This document shows, one piece after another, positions 29,001 to 40,737 of a stretch of DNA of 64,000 nucleotides. Both the position numbers and the translations under genes were made by a program. The stretch lies in the NCBI GenBank assembly GCA_949316235.1, contig OX438747.1, positions 30,198,618 to 30,262,617 of the forward strand, given 5' to 3'. How positions within the stretch are numbered: position 1 is the first letter of the stretch; each line of letters starts with the position of its first letter. The stretch comes from Oegoconia quadripuncta. Its lineage: Eukaryota; Arthropoda; Insecta; Lepidoptera; Autostichidae. The notes beneath the pieces are model-generated. The model was given only the letters and a program-made list of their open reading frames with translations. It was not told the DNA's origin and searched no databases.

Positions 29001-32000
29001 CAATTCAATAACCAAGAAGTCACCTAGAAACGTTAAAATGTATATACCTAAACCCCGTAAAAAATTTGACGAGGTATTAAGTGATCGAAGCGGTGAAATG
29101 TATTACGACGATAGGCTGTTCGTATGCAAAATTTGCTCATTACATTATATGAGACCAAAAAGCCTTAAAACACATCAGAATACTGACTCAAAACATACTA
29201 CCCCAAAGAATCCGTGTAATCATTGCGGACTATTATTCAGTGCAACTAGTTTGAAGATTCATATAGAGATTCATCATGAGAAGATGAAATTAAAACGAGA
29301 AGATTTTCGAATCTTTTCGGAAGATACAGGTAACGAAAAGAGTTCAAGTAGTTTGGTTGTCACGGAATCGAATGATAATGATATGAACACGTCAGAAAGT
29401 AATGAGGATACAACAAATATTGTAGCAGTAAAGGCGAAATTTCTTGACTATTATTTATATAAGTGCTCGAAATGCTCATTGCATTTCATTAAAGATAGTT
29501 CAATAAAATGTCATTTGATTGATGAACGTCACTCCACTCCACCCGTAAAATGTAACAAATGTGGATTGCAATTCGGTATGATATCTTTAAAACGCCATCA
29601 ATATTTACATCATAACAAATTTAAAATGGCACGTAAGGATTTTATAATTTTAAACATCGCGAGTGAGGCCGATATTAACGGAATTTTGTATAAGTGCAGG
29701 ATATGTCACTCACACTATTGGTCCCAAGAACACTTTGCCACGCATTCACATTTCATAAAAAAGACAAGGTGCCGGGAGTGCGATTTAGTTTTCAGTACAT
29801 TTAGTCTCTCCAAGCATAAGATGTTACACCACCAGAAAATGGGGTTGAAACTCGGTGATTTCCGAATCATTGAACAACCCAGCGATGAAGTAGCTAATGA
29901 TGACTTGGAAGTTGATGAAAATGAAATAGCGTACGAAAATGAAAAGCAAGTCAAGTCCAAGTCGGGTATTAATGAACGTGTCTATTCTGAAGAATATCTA
30001 TCTACCAAAGACATATCGGATTATAATGAATGTTTACATAAATGTAGCACTTGTGGTTTGCATTACATGTCTTACGCAAGTATGAGAACACATAGGTGCA
30101 AACCCGAAAACCAACGTCCGTGCCCTAAATGTGGATACATCTTTAACTCATTATCATTGTCTCTCCATACTTATATTCACCATGAGAAATTGAAATTAAC
30201 ATTCGAAGAAATTCGAGTCGTGAATTATGATCACCAAGTGCTGAAGGGCAATGATACGACTACTGATATTGGCACAGACGATGGCGAAGTCTCCCTGGAT
30301 ATCGATATCGATGGTTCAAAAAACGTAGCTATCGATTCGTGCGACGAAGAGAAATCAACTACCAATTCCAAAAGCAGTGGGAATTATAATCTTACTGAAA
30401 AATTGAAGGAGTATATAGATTGGACAGTGTACAATCATTATTTATACAAGTGTTTAGAGTGTTCCTCACATTTTTTACGATTTAACAGTTTATTAAAACA
30501 CAGACACGAGGCTCTTAAAGTTTCGTGTTCTGAATGTCACTTAAAATTCACAAAGTGGTCGCTAATGAGACACGAATATATTCAGCACAAAGTATTGGGG
30601 TTAAAACTTGAAGATTTTTGTATTGTTGACAAGGAAGATACTGTCATTTCCGGCAATCCAAATTTTACAGTTTCTAAAGTTAATTTAAAAACAACCGAAT
30701 CCACACCTGATAAAGATAATATGCATAGTAGATCCACACTAGAATCAATTAAATCACAAGACGCGGGAACCGTCACTGAATCTCCTATAAATGATAGCGA
30801 TGATGCTTCATCCTTTGCAATGATCCCCACCAGTAATGCGGATAAGGATGAAAACATTGTCTCTCAAAGCACGTGTTCAAAGAACAAAGATTCACATGAA
30901 GACGAAACTATGGATGAAAGCACAAGTTCCAGGAACAAAAATTCAAGTGTAGATAGAGTTTCAGAAAACTTGGATATTGTGTCTCAAAGCACGACTTCAA
31001 GGAGAAAGAGTTCAAGTGCAGACGAAGAAAATACAACTAATAGGACAAAAAAATCCATTGTTAAACTTTACAAGTGTGGAAAATGTAAAGTTTACTTTAT
31101 TACGCAAGCAACTTGTTACAAACACACATTGAACCACGCAACCTTAGAAAGCAAAGACTTTATTGAATGCAAATTATGTGGATTTCAATTCAGAATAACA
31201 TCTCTATTCAAACATATCCAAATTCATCACAAGGAAGAATTTAACCTAGAAAATATATTGATAGAAGAATATCAACCTGTAATTTCCGGTACACCGAAAA
31301 TTGACATCTACTTCGCTGTAGACCAATCCAAACTTGTTAGTACTACGTCAGACAAGGATTCGACTGGAGTTGCTGGTTGTGGAACGGATGCAATTATAGA
31401 TACTATTAACTCTGATAATAACGTGGAAATTGAATCACTGGTTAACTTAAGTGACAGTGATAAAGATACTACAAAAGACTATACACATATACGTACATGT
31501 GAAGTTGAACCGCCTATAACTGAACTTATTACCGCAGTTAATAATATTGACGTGGGAAGCAAACCTATCTTAACGGACAAAATTAATGAAACTGCAAAAG
31601 AAGATCCATCAGATAATAGTTTGGAAAGTGAACCATTAGTTACATCAGTGGGCATTGTTGAAAAAACGCCAAAAGACGATACATCTATACCCACTACTGC
31701 AGTTGAACCTCCTACAACTGTAATTGCCGCAGTTAACAATAATTGCTTGGAAAGTGAACCATTAGTTACCTCAATGGAGATTGTTGAAGACACTGCAAAA
31801 GACGATATATTTATCCATGCCAGTGAACTTACACTACCCGTAACTGGACCTGGTAATGCAGTAACGCCTATGTGCATCAGCGGCGACGTTGAACCACTGA
31901 TTATACAAACAACAAGCGTCATAGCTGGTGTATTTACTGTGACTTTACCTACAATTAGCGATGCAGCTAACACATTTACCACTGAACCAGTTACACTATC

Positions 32001-32445
32001 TACATTAGATGACGATACCGAGAATATTGAGGCACCGGCAATTAAACCAAATAGATTTCGTCTAGACTATGGCAGAATTACAAAAGCCAGTAAAGTAACA
32101 GTTGCGCCGGTGACAGAAGTACCCGCCGACAGCGACAAAACTAAGTCACATATAATTGAACCAGTAGCCCACACGAAAGAAGTAGAAGCAAATGTTGCTA
32201 ATAGTGCTAATCTTGATGTTTCCAATGTTTCATCTGATGTTATCCAAGAAAATCTCGGAATAAATGCGTCTAAAGTAGGAATGGTGATTAACAACAATGA
32301 ACATATAACTCCTGATGCTGACAATACAGCCAAAGACATTGTAATGCACAACGCCGAAAATGACATAATTGACAAGAATTCTATAAATGTTTGGGAACAG
32401 AGCGAAGTAGAAAATGAAGGAATTGTTAATACGGCGCCAGAGTAG
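22979..32445 (+). CDS. Giant multi-C2H2 zinc finger protein, 2 coding exons, 2,527 aa
   Basis: Coding exons 22979-23093 and 24977-32445 join at phase 1 (G|AT gives Asp) and keep frame to a TAG stop. Exon 1 follows a TTCTGTTTCAG acceptor, so a 5' UTR exon lies upstream. Residues 1-160 are acidic with two sumoylation-like sites (IKTE, VKEE). Fingers from about 165 to 900 are irregular, some CCHC. From about 930 to 2,150 a two-finger module repeats roughly ten times: YKC..C..HY....S...H, then C..CGL.F...L..H...HH.K.KL...DFRI. The last 380 residues are acidic, Ser/Thr-rich and fingerless. A nucleic-acid-binding nuclear role is inferred; the family is not one I can name. Translation from the ATG in ACTAAAATGGCGG is supported by context. 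Confidence 0.9.
23215..23500 (-). pseudogene. LINE ORF2 C-terminal fragment
   Basis: The minus strand reads GIRRRTMVTDAVRRIAKLKW and further LINE tail codons, then 3' untranslated debris (CAGCCGAAAGACATCCACAG on the plus strand). It is the same family as 830-1012. It sits inside intron 1 of the giant gene. Confidence 0.7.
23535..23640 (+). pseudogene. LINE ORF2 fragment, opposite orientation
   Basis: The plus strand reads RAMERAMLGVSLPDR. In intact LINE proteins that motif comes directly before the IRRRTR.TD...RIAKLKW stretch. Here that stretch lies next to it on the other strand, so the element has been broken by an inversion. Confidence 0.65.
23955..24067 (-). repeat. LINE 3' tail
   Basis: The complement of CGGCCTTATCGCTAACAGCG and GATCTCTTCCAG, followed by ACTGTTTATTGTTTAAATAA, matches the 3' ends after the reverse transcriptase at 38.7 kb and at 60.8 kb. 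Only the tail is present. Confidence 0.6.
24292..24800 (+). pseudogene. LINE ORF2 fragment (post-palm region)
   Basis: Reads QSMLTLMNGEFKKKGM, a stop, then SKTKVMVVEREE, EQVKDLVYLGSMFTRDGK and DIERRVKAGNCVNGALRAIV. Frameshifted remnants (RNSV, SVKED, GRGEDE) continue to about 24800. It is the same family as the tails at 20.1 and 63.75 kb, decayed and inside intron 1 of the giant gene. Confidence 0.75.
24977..32445 (+). CDS. Giant zinc finger gene, coding exon 2 (7.5 kb)
   Basis: Acceptor TATTTTTATTTTCAG ends at 24976, and the first eight bases (AT CAC TTC) read in frame into the ATG at 24985. The exon holds all the zinc fingers and 2,489 codons. A single uninterrupted exon of this size is unusual next to the nine-exon ZAD-ZNF gene. 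The stop is followed within 150 bases by AATAAATAAATA and AATAAAG, candidate poly-A signals. Confidence 0.92.
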
Positions 32446-33653
32446 TGTGTTAAAGGAATAATCAAATCGGTATGGGTAAATATTAAGGATACACATAGGA
32501 ACTAGTTTTCATTGAAATCAACCACGGATAAATAAATACGATATTTTCAGTCAAACTTCAAACAGTTAAGACCAAGTTACTACGTCTTCAATAAAGAGAA
32601 TACACTGTATTTTAGTGATAAAAGTTAAGTTGGTAGGGTACTGACCGAAAATGAACTAGGATTAAATTTATAAGCTATTTCTGAGATTATTTCGGCACCT
32701 TAGTTTTCATACAAAAAACAAATGTCGAAGTTATCATATAATAAAACCTTGCCAACTCTTTACTTTTATTGCAATACAGAAAATGTCGTATAGTTTTAAC
32801 ATGATGTTCGATTACATTTCATTTTGTATGAGAAATAGTATCGTCTACCCTTTACGACTGATTGGTATGATTTCATTCAGGTTCGTCTAAAGTTGTATTG
32901 ACATTTTATAACCTATATCTGTTATAGTAGATAAAGCTTCACGAAGTGCCTTCTCCGTCGTTAGATAGTTATTGGCATACTCAACGCCAATCTCCAATAA
33001 AAAAATTACGCACCATTATTAATGAAACAAGTACTGTCTACTATGTTATACAATGTTCCATAATATAAAGACTGCAAAATATCCAAAGATTTATTACGTG
33101 TAAGTATGAGTTCATGAGAGAAATCAAGTATTGTATTGCTCATGTCAACCCTATAGATTTTTCGTAGTTTGGTGTCATGGTGATTTTAATATGTAGTAGA
33201 TTGCAAATAATAATAATAATAAAGCGGTTAAATCGATATTTATATAGTGGCTACGTAAATTAATATCTTAGTATTGAAAAGCATTTGGAAGGAAATCTGA
33301 CTTCGGTGACTACAGTCATCGGTGATGTTGAATATTTTAAGTAAAATTGCTCCTTACGTACTTGTTGCATTGCTTAATTGGGTTGGTCAAGCAAATATTT
33401 GATAATACTTGTTGGAATATTGTAACTTTTTGTGATTGTCATACAACACATCAATGCTGACTCAGTTAGGCACTATGTGAACTATTTTTAATCGAAAAAT
33501 TTGTAAACGGCGAGTAATTGAGTCATTACTACTAGGCAGTCCTGTACTTACATGAGACACCGCGTAATTTAGCTTGCGGCCGGCGATATAATAATAAAGG
33601 TTTCTTGCAGGCATAAAATACCCATTAAACTAAATAAATTAATATAAAATAAA
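32446..33653. other. 3' flank of the giant gene
   Basis: Probable 3' UTR at the start (AATAAATAAATACG near 32530, AATAAAG near 32590), then AT-rich sequence. No open frame or repeat family is recognised here. Confidence 0.5.
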
Positions 33654-33783
33654 TCCCACAAGGAAGAATTTAAAGTAGAAAATCTATTGGTAGAGGAATA
33701 TTACCCTGTACGTGACGGTACACCCAAACTTAATCTCTACTACGCGGTAAACCAATCTAGACTTGTTAGTACAAGGAATTGAC
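33654..33783 (+). pseudogene. Relic copy of the giant protein's last module
   Basis: One frame reads HKEEFKVENLLVEEYYPV, then GTPKLNLYYAVNQSRLVST and a stop. The living gene has HKEEFNLENILIEEYQPV and GTPKIDIYFAVDQSKLVST at 31228-31350. The fragment is diverged but collinear over about 42 codons, with no introns or target duplications visible. It is best explained as the remains of an old tandem copy of the gene. Confidence 0.8.
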
Positions 33784-34545
33784 TTTGAATAAGGCATCCC
33801 TTTAACAAGAAGTCGACAACAGCCAGACCAGACCTGGAGAAGGATTTTGGAGAACCAGATAAGATGGCTAGTCTATCGTGGTTTGAATCCAGCAAAAGAC
33901 CCTGAAAGCATAGGTAGAAATGGAAATTCTAGTGATTAGTAAAGCAACGGATAATTTTTACATCGATTTAAGTTTTGGGGGTTAAGTAACACCACGACAA
34001 CGACTACGCGAAAGCCTCTTCATGACCAGTTGTTGACTTAATTTGATAAGTTTTGAACTACAAACAGTAACTGCTTTGAATATTTAGCTTTAAAAATGAG
34101 CAAAAAATATCAGTTGTTAATAATTGTTTTACAGATCTGTCGATATCCATCGTTTAGTTAAAAAAGAGAAATTTTGAAAAAAAATGAAATCTGACGTTAA
34201 ATTGAGTTGATATTTTTTCCTAAGTAAAAAAGTTGACAGGCTTTCTTTCTTTTTTTTTATGAAGAGTAGGTAAGCGTTAACCCTTAGGTTGGCTGTCATT
34301 AATCTCACCCCATTACTTTGCCCCGGAAATAAACTCCATGCCTTAAATTAAAATCATTTTTGTTAACTTGCAAAAATACAATATGATAAAATGAGTACTT
34401 ATTCTTTTTAGATGTTATTTTTATATTCTTTAGTTATTAAAATAACATTTGAAACGTCATGACATGCTAGTTGATGTTTATTTATAGCGAATCTTCAACG
34501 ATAATAATGATAATTGCACATGTAAACTTGAATTAAAAATTCGTC

Positions 34546-34694
34546 ATTGGTGTCAATTCGGATGTACACCAACTAAACTAACTAAAACCAGTTTTGGAGT
34601 GGTGCCGTCGCAACGTACTGTTCCAGGGAGAAGGAGACAGTACTACTTTAAAACTGGTTTTAGTTTAGTTGGTGTACATCCGAATCGACACCAT
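34546..34694. repeat. Inverted repeat, about 46-bp arms
   Basis: ATTGGTGTCAATTCGGATGT at the left and ACATCCGAATCGACACCAT at the right are inverted partners. The match runs on through CACCAACTAAAC and AAAACCAGTTTT. The left arm has a four-base duplication (AACT). About 55 bases separate the arms. It has the shape of a foldback element. Confidence 0.85.
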
Positions 34695-35491
34695 TATGGG
34701 CAACCCAATGAAATTGTTATTACATTCCGTTCACCGCAAAGTTAAAAGCTGCCTTTTCTCCCGCCAAATTATGTGCAGAGCATTGAGAACGTTAGCGTCA
34801 CGTAATTGGTCCTAGTCACATAACGGCATCACAAGGAAGTTCTGAACAAAATCACCTCTCAATTAAAGTAACCACAATTTATACTTCAATTATTAGATAT
34901 GCTTAGCTTAATTAATTAAACAAAAAATATTAAGAAAAAAAGGAAACTCAAGTCGTAGTGTGAATTTGCGATTTTTTTAAGTCATTAATGGGCGCTCCAT
35001 TCCAAAGTTGTAATCATATAACATACAGTTTAAGTTATTGTATTTAATGCATTTCTACTGTTATACAACTAAAAGGTGATTAATAATTAATTTTTACTTT
35101 TAAAGTTACTCGTATTTAAGTGTCACAACACGAACCACTATGTTAATTTCTAATCAAATTCACTGCTGCTCATTTGTATTAATAATCGTCTGTGGTTAGT
35201 GTAAACGCTTGTGCTCGGTGGCCAAGAGATGGAGTTGTAGTTAAAAAACATTGTCGATAATCTGTGAATATAGCAATATTATTCACATCTTATTGCTTTT
35301 CAATGAAAAAGATTGACTTGTAATGAAATGTTCAATGAATTTGATGACTCGGCGCCTTCTCGTGCCTTAACAACCACAATCACAAAATAACTCATTTACT
35401 TTCTCTTAAAATAAATTGGAGGAGTGAAGATCATGTCTACCATCACTATTTTCGTTACATAATCTATTAAATACGCAAGAAATAAAGTCCT

Positions 35492-35645
35492 ACCCTCTTA
35501 TTCATAAAAAATTACAAACGCTTTATAAGCCCGTTTTAGTTAAAGTATGTTTTATCTCTGTCGTTCATAAGGAAATGTCGTAATGAAAGAAAGTGACAAA
35601 ACATACTTAGCTTATACGTTTGTAATTTTTTATGAATAAGAGGGT
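35492..35645. repeat. Palindromic MITE-like element
   Basis: ACCCTCTTATTCATAAAAAA and its complement ATGAATAAGAGGGT bound a 154-bp segment, and the inner match covers ATTACAAACG and the TATAAGC/GCTTATA pair. No coding capacity. The flanks do not show a clear target duplication. Confidence 0.8.
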
Positions 35646-37150
35646 TAGTCTCTTACAATACCATCTATTAGCGGGTTCGAGCGCGCTTGACCTGTTAAAC
35701 GTATTTTCTGTGACTGTGTTTGGTGTGTGTATGATGTCTTATTCAAATGCACGCAATGCATTTTAAACTAACATTGAAAAACTTAAACATTTTATTTTTA
35801 ATAATATTAATTGATTAATATTATTGATTTACTTGTAAGTTTAACGAAACCAGATATTTTACTTGGGTTTCTATTTCAGCCTTTTATTGTACATAGTTAA
35901 ACTGGGTTGGTAAAATTGTGTGTGATTCTTTTTTTAAATATATATAAGTGCTAGTATAATGTAAACTATTTCGTGCTTAAAACAAAGTGATCGACCGATC
36001 GCCATCTTGTTTTAAGTGTATATTTAAATGTAAGATAGAATATTTAGTATTTAAAATCTAGTTAAGTTCCCTAATATAGTTCTTATATTATAAATTATAA
36101 GATACCAATTATTTCGTAATCAACTAAGACCAACAAAAAGAGACTATACATGCGAGTGTTGCCATGTAAGCATCATTAACCCAATATGATACCTTAGTTG
36201 GTAATTTTTACACTATTTTATACTGACATTTTGTTATGAATTAAATGCATAATAATCTGATGTGTCAGGGTCACCCATCTGCAATCGAAGGGTTACTATT
36301 TACAGGACACTGTATGTACAAGCCAAGGACAGGAAGTGCCTCTGTAAGGGATTACTCCGTCTTTTCTTTTCATTGGTCAGTCAAATATAGATGATGAACT
36401 GTTTTTATATTTTCTTATCAAATGTCAGTATGAATCCATAGATATACATCTAACCTGCAATAGGAATGGACCGTCGCCAACTGCTTCGTCATTGGTTGAA
36501 TTTGAAAATGTAACATATTGACAGTTGGTGTTGTAGTCCATTCCCATAACTTATGATTGTTTAACTTACGTCAAATGTTCTTTTCATGGAAGCGCCGCTA
36601 GTTACTAAGTTAACTAAATATTTAACTATGTCCCTTCGTGTAAATATGTTAACCTAAATAGCACTAAGTGAATGCGATGCGCAAATTAAAAAAAAATGAT
36701 ATAGCGTTGATACAGCTAATTTAAGTCTCGTAGTAAGGAAATAAAGTCTTGATAGGTATTTTGATTTACTTTTGTTTACTCGTGTTTGTAAATTGAATAC
36801 AATAAAGGTATTTAATTTAGATATAAGATGGCGTTTTTTTTTTATATTCCAACATCTAAACCTTATCCTTTTATAAATGGTTGATTATGCCATCTTGCAC
36901 TGTCTGAAAACCTTCGTGTATTGGTTCACGCATTGTGTTATACCGTATCCTTTTTGTTTTGATCCAACATTCATGGTTTAGACAAACCAGAAAATCTATG
37001 TAAATAGTTATCAGTTACTATTAAAGTAGGTATGTATATATACTCTAGTACAGTTCCATAGCTGACCACGGAATATCACAGTTAATGGAGAAATTGACAG
37101 TCTTGAATGGTCCCGATTGTATTGACAGACTATAATCAATTAATGCTTGA
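35646..37150. other. Unassigned intergenic stretch
   Basis: AT-rich with no recognisable frames, SINE heads or inverted ends. It separates the giant gene's flank from the LINE insertion. Confidence 0.4.
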
Positions 37151-37154
37151 GTGA

Positions 37155-38796
37155 CACTTGACTAAAGAAGTCTTCGAGCGCATTATTCATCAACAGCTAC
37201 ATCATTTCTTGAATAAAAATAATCTACTAAGTCCACTTCAATCCGGCTTCCGTCCAGGCCATAGCACAGTTACCGCACTTGTGAAGGTAACTGACGACAT
37301 TCGCCGTGGCATGGACAGCCAACTCCTCACAGTCATTGCATTACTGGATTTCAGTAATGCATTCAACACAGTGGACTTTGAAATTCTTCTAGCGTTTCTG
37401 AGCTCACTTGGCTTAACTCCTGTTGTTGTCAATTGGTTTCGCAGCTACCTATGTGGGCGCCAGCAGTGCATTCGATTTGCTGACAACAACTCCGATTTCC
37501 ATAGCATTGCCGCTGGTGTACCACAAGGTGGTGTGCTATCTCCGCTCCTTTTCTCTATCTTTATAAACTCCATTACCTCTCTCCTGTCATCTTCATTTCA
37601 TCTTTACGCTGATGACCTTCAGGTGTACAGCCAGGCTCCTGCCGAAAATCTCCACCAAGCGCTCGAGGAACTGAATGATGACCTGGTGAAAATTACCGAA
37701 TGGAGCAAGTCTTACGGTCTGACTATAAACCCAAGCAAGTCGCAGGTAATAATTGTGGGCGGGTCGAAGCAATTGAGTCGGCTGGATTACAGTGCTCTAC
37801 CCTCACTCAGCCTTAATGGCATTTCTATACCATTCAGTAACGTCGTAAAGAACCTCGGTATTCAAATTGACAGGTCGCTCTCCTGGATTCCCCATGTCGA
37901 ATATGTAAGTCGCAAGTTCTTCGCCGTGCTAGGTTCGCTGAGAAAGTGGAAAAATCTTTTACCTATCAGAACAAAGGTAGAACTTGCTCAGTCACTTCTT
38001 CTTCCTATTCTTGACTACGCTGATGTGTCATATCTCGATCTCACTGAAGAACTGCTGAATAAGCTAGAACGCCTTCAGAATATGGCCATCCGTTTCATTT
38101 TCGGAGTTCGCAAGTATGATCACATATCCGCATACCGGGCGCAATTAAAGTGGCTTCCTATCAGACTCCGACGTAACCTGCATATCCTCACTCTCCTTTA
38201 TAATGTACTATACAGTCAGATTTCCCCCCCTTACCTTAAAAATCTGTTTACATATTTAGGATCCGATCACGATGTGCCTCTTAGGTCTAAAACAAACAAT
38301 TTGCTTAAGCCCATCAGCTGCCGTACAAATTATTACTCGGGATCCTTTGGCATTAAGGCTGCGCAGTTGTGGAATGCACTACCACTAAATATTCGCCACG
38401 CAGAATCGCTTGCAGTGTTTAAACTGCGTCTAAAGGAATATTATTTATCTCTCTAATGAATTGTATATACTGTTATATATATTTATGTGTATTTTATTAT
38501 TGTACTTATTTATATGGTTTGTTTATTTTAGTAAGTGTTTATCTTTGTATGTATTCCACTATACCTATGTATTTTCTATGTATCGTCTATTTACTACTGA
38601 TATTTAAGTTATTCAGCTTTTACTTTGCACTATCCAACTACTTATTAAAAAAGCTTCTTTAACTGAGGTTGTCTGGAAGAAATCGCTATCAGCGATAAGA
38701 CCGCCTTTGTGCACTTCATTATCTATGTTAAATGTTCTTTGTATTTTATTTTTGTGTGCAATAAAGAATTTAATAATAATAATAATAATAATAAAG
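37155..38796 (+). mobile_element. 5'-truncated LINE with intact reverse transcriptase core
   Basis: An open frame to 38456 encodes about 432 residues of non-LTR ORF2. Finger motif QSGFRPGHSTVTAL, palm motif A LLDFSNAFNTVD, motif B GVPQGGVLSPLLF and the catalytic YADD at about residue 150 are all present. It ends with the C-terminal KAAQLWNALP, FKLRLKEYY. An in-frame TGA directly precedes the first codons, and no ATG or endonuclease domain is present, so the copy lost its 5' part on insertion. The 3' untranslated end carries GCTATCAGCGATAAGACCGC, AATAAAG and an (AAT)n tail. The lack of frame breaks marks it as recent. The family resembles CR1/Jockey-type LINEs. Confidence 0.9.
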
Positions 38797-38929
38797 ATTT
38801 TGACAATTATCTTTCAAAAATAAGGAATAACTCGTCTGAACATTGATCAATATCTCTATTCAAGTGACGTCGTAAAAAGCTGCATTTGGAAACAGTTTTA
38901 AAACTTTCACGGCTGAGTTTCATTAACTT

Positions 38930-39290
38930 CAGCCTTGGGCGTAAGGACAATGGGGCACAAAATATCACTAAAAGGGTATGGAACCGAATCCACACCATGT
39001 GGGCCCAATAGGTACGGATTGATCGATTTGTATCAGACTAGTGGCCATAGCCACCTGACAGTGTTTTTGAACGGCGCCCGCCCCCGTAGGCCTCCGACTT
39101 GTCCTGACGACTGGCTCCTGTTCCACGCAAACTTGTCCATAGGTCTATCTATCACTTTTGCCCTTGCCTATAAAGTGTGAAAAGGACAGGCATAATCTAT
39201 CAACATTGAAATCTGGAACACGCGAGAATCCTTCCTTGTTCTTGTCCCCGTATGCCTCATCTTGGCACGCCCACCATCACCAACTGGGAA
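38930..39290. other. Unclassified, repeat-like stretch
   Basis: Locally GC-richer than its surroundings (ACGGCGCCCGCCCCCGTAGG). Short frames on both strands show no motif I recognise. It may be debris of another retroposon. Confidence 0.3.
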
Positions 39291-39487
39291 TTAATAAATA
39301 TTTCGACCACTTACTCCAATTATCTAGTTCCAAACTAAGCTAAGCGTGTACTATGGATGTTAAATAACGGATAAACATCCATGACTCGGGCATAAATGTT
39401 CGTATTCATCCCACAAGCATTTACCATTCGCGGGATTCGACCCCGCAATCATTGGTTTCGCAGACAGGGTCACCAATCCGCCGTCAA
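39291..39487 (-). mobile_element. tRNA-headed SINE, family A
   Basis: The complement has GGATTGGTGACCCTGTCTGC, GATTGCGGGGTCGAATCCCG and a tail of TAATAAATATTTCG type. The head has lost its GTGTAGTG segment. Confidence 0.75.
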
Positions 39488-39544
39488 ATTAGTTCGCGCC
39501 GTTTAGAAAATGTAGGGGATATATTGGTTGTTTTTGTTTTGTAA

Positions 39545-40165
39545 AGTTCTTTCACTTCACTTCACTTTTTGGAGGTTTTATGGCTCCATCGTGTTTGACG
39601 ATGATTCTGCCAAAGTCAAGGTTGACAGAAACACTGAGAAAAACAGGTTTAGGAATACCGGTGGATAGAACAAGATAAACAGAAAGAGAAAATAAATAAA
39701 GACAGTTGAGAGTACTATAACTACTGATAGATATATTAAATAAATGTTTGCCATATAGTACATATAGACGAAAACAAGCACATAAGGGAATAAGCAAAGG
39801 TAGAGGTTGAATAAATAAATATATATATTAGATTAGATAAGGGAACAGAGTGCGGGTGCTAAAATTACAGCTAAAAAATAAGAATGGGGAGATTATAATT
39901 TGATATTATTAATTCTGATAAATTTTGCCAGAATTTTGATTGAAGTAGGATATGCCAGAGAGAGGAAATAGTTGATGTTTACTGGGCGAGGGCATTTGGG
40001 AGGGAGGAGGTCATAAAGAGGGACAGAGAGTCTGGAGCAATTGAAGAATATGTGATCTAAGGTTCCCTCGTCGAGCCCACATTCGCATAGGGAGTTGTCA
40101 CGGATCCTAAGTTTGGCTAGGAAGACAGGTGTACAAACATTTCCCAAACGCAAACGAATTATCAT
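39545..40165 (-). pseudogene. LINE ORF2 C-terminus and 3' region
   Basis: The minus-strand frame at 40165-39893 reads RLRLGNVCTPVFLAKLRIRD and then CECG....TLDHIFFNC, a Cys/His pattern that closes many Jockey-type ORF2 proteins. A stop and an AT-rich 3' region follow. The upstream part is missing. Confidence 0.75.
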
Positions 40166-40179
40166 AGACGTGATTAGTT

Positions 40180-40737
40180 TGCGTAAAGTTCTTTATTAAT
40201 AATGGAATAAACAATTGTATACATCTCAGTGTCTAAGCCTAAGAGAAACGAACATAAACAATAATAATTATTTGGCAGGCTAAGCACCTATTACAAACAG
40301 TTAACAATGAGGCAAAAGGTTAATATTTATCTAAGTAAACAATGCACTAGTTTTTATCCGGCCAATATGTCTAACTTATGCAATCTTTAGAGGAGATTAC
40401 ATGTATCTAAATGCATAATAATATATTGGTGGCCGTGCCCGAATGAACGCTCGTCCTGGCACGGCCACCTCGTAGCTTCTACATCATGTAATCCTTGAAG
40501 TATAAATTATAATATTTGGTGCCCCAAGGGGCCACAGTATTTTCAGAGATATTCAATAAAATTATTGGCGTTCTGGAGGAACTTCTCCACAGCATGCTCA
40601 TTCTCGTACAAAACGGTTTAAGTTACAGATAAATACCGTTTTTATTAGTGCACTTTATACAATATCGGTGCTATTTACACCATATTAGTGCTCTTTAAAC
40701 AATATGAGTGCTATTTATATAATATTAGTGCTTCACA
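40180..40737. repeat. Hairpin and degenerate 24-bp tandem repeat
   Basis: GGTGGCCGTGCC and GGCACGGCCACC form a 12-bp-arm hairpin around 40430-40472. From about 40640 to 40737 a unit of about 24 bases recurs four times, each with an ATTAGTGCT-like core (TATACAATATCGGTGCTATT). The whole could be a solo LTR or another element, but no termini are evident. Confidence 0.45.

Noticed and set aside
31479..32465. Long minus-strand frames opposite the giant gene's tail
   Set aside because: They mirror the acidic Ser/Thr codon pattern of the plus-strand exon and show no family motif.
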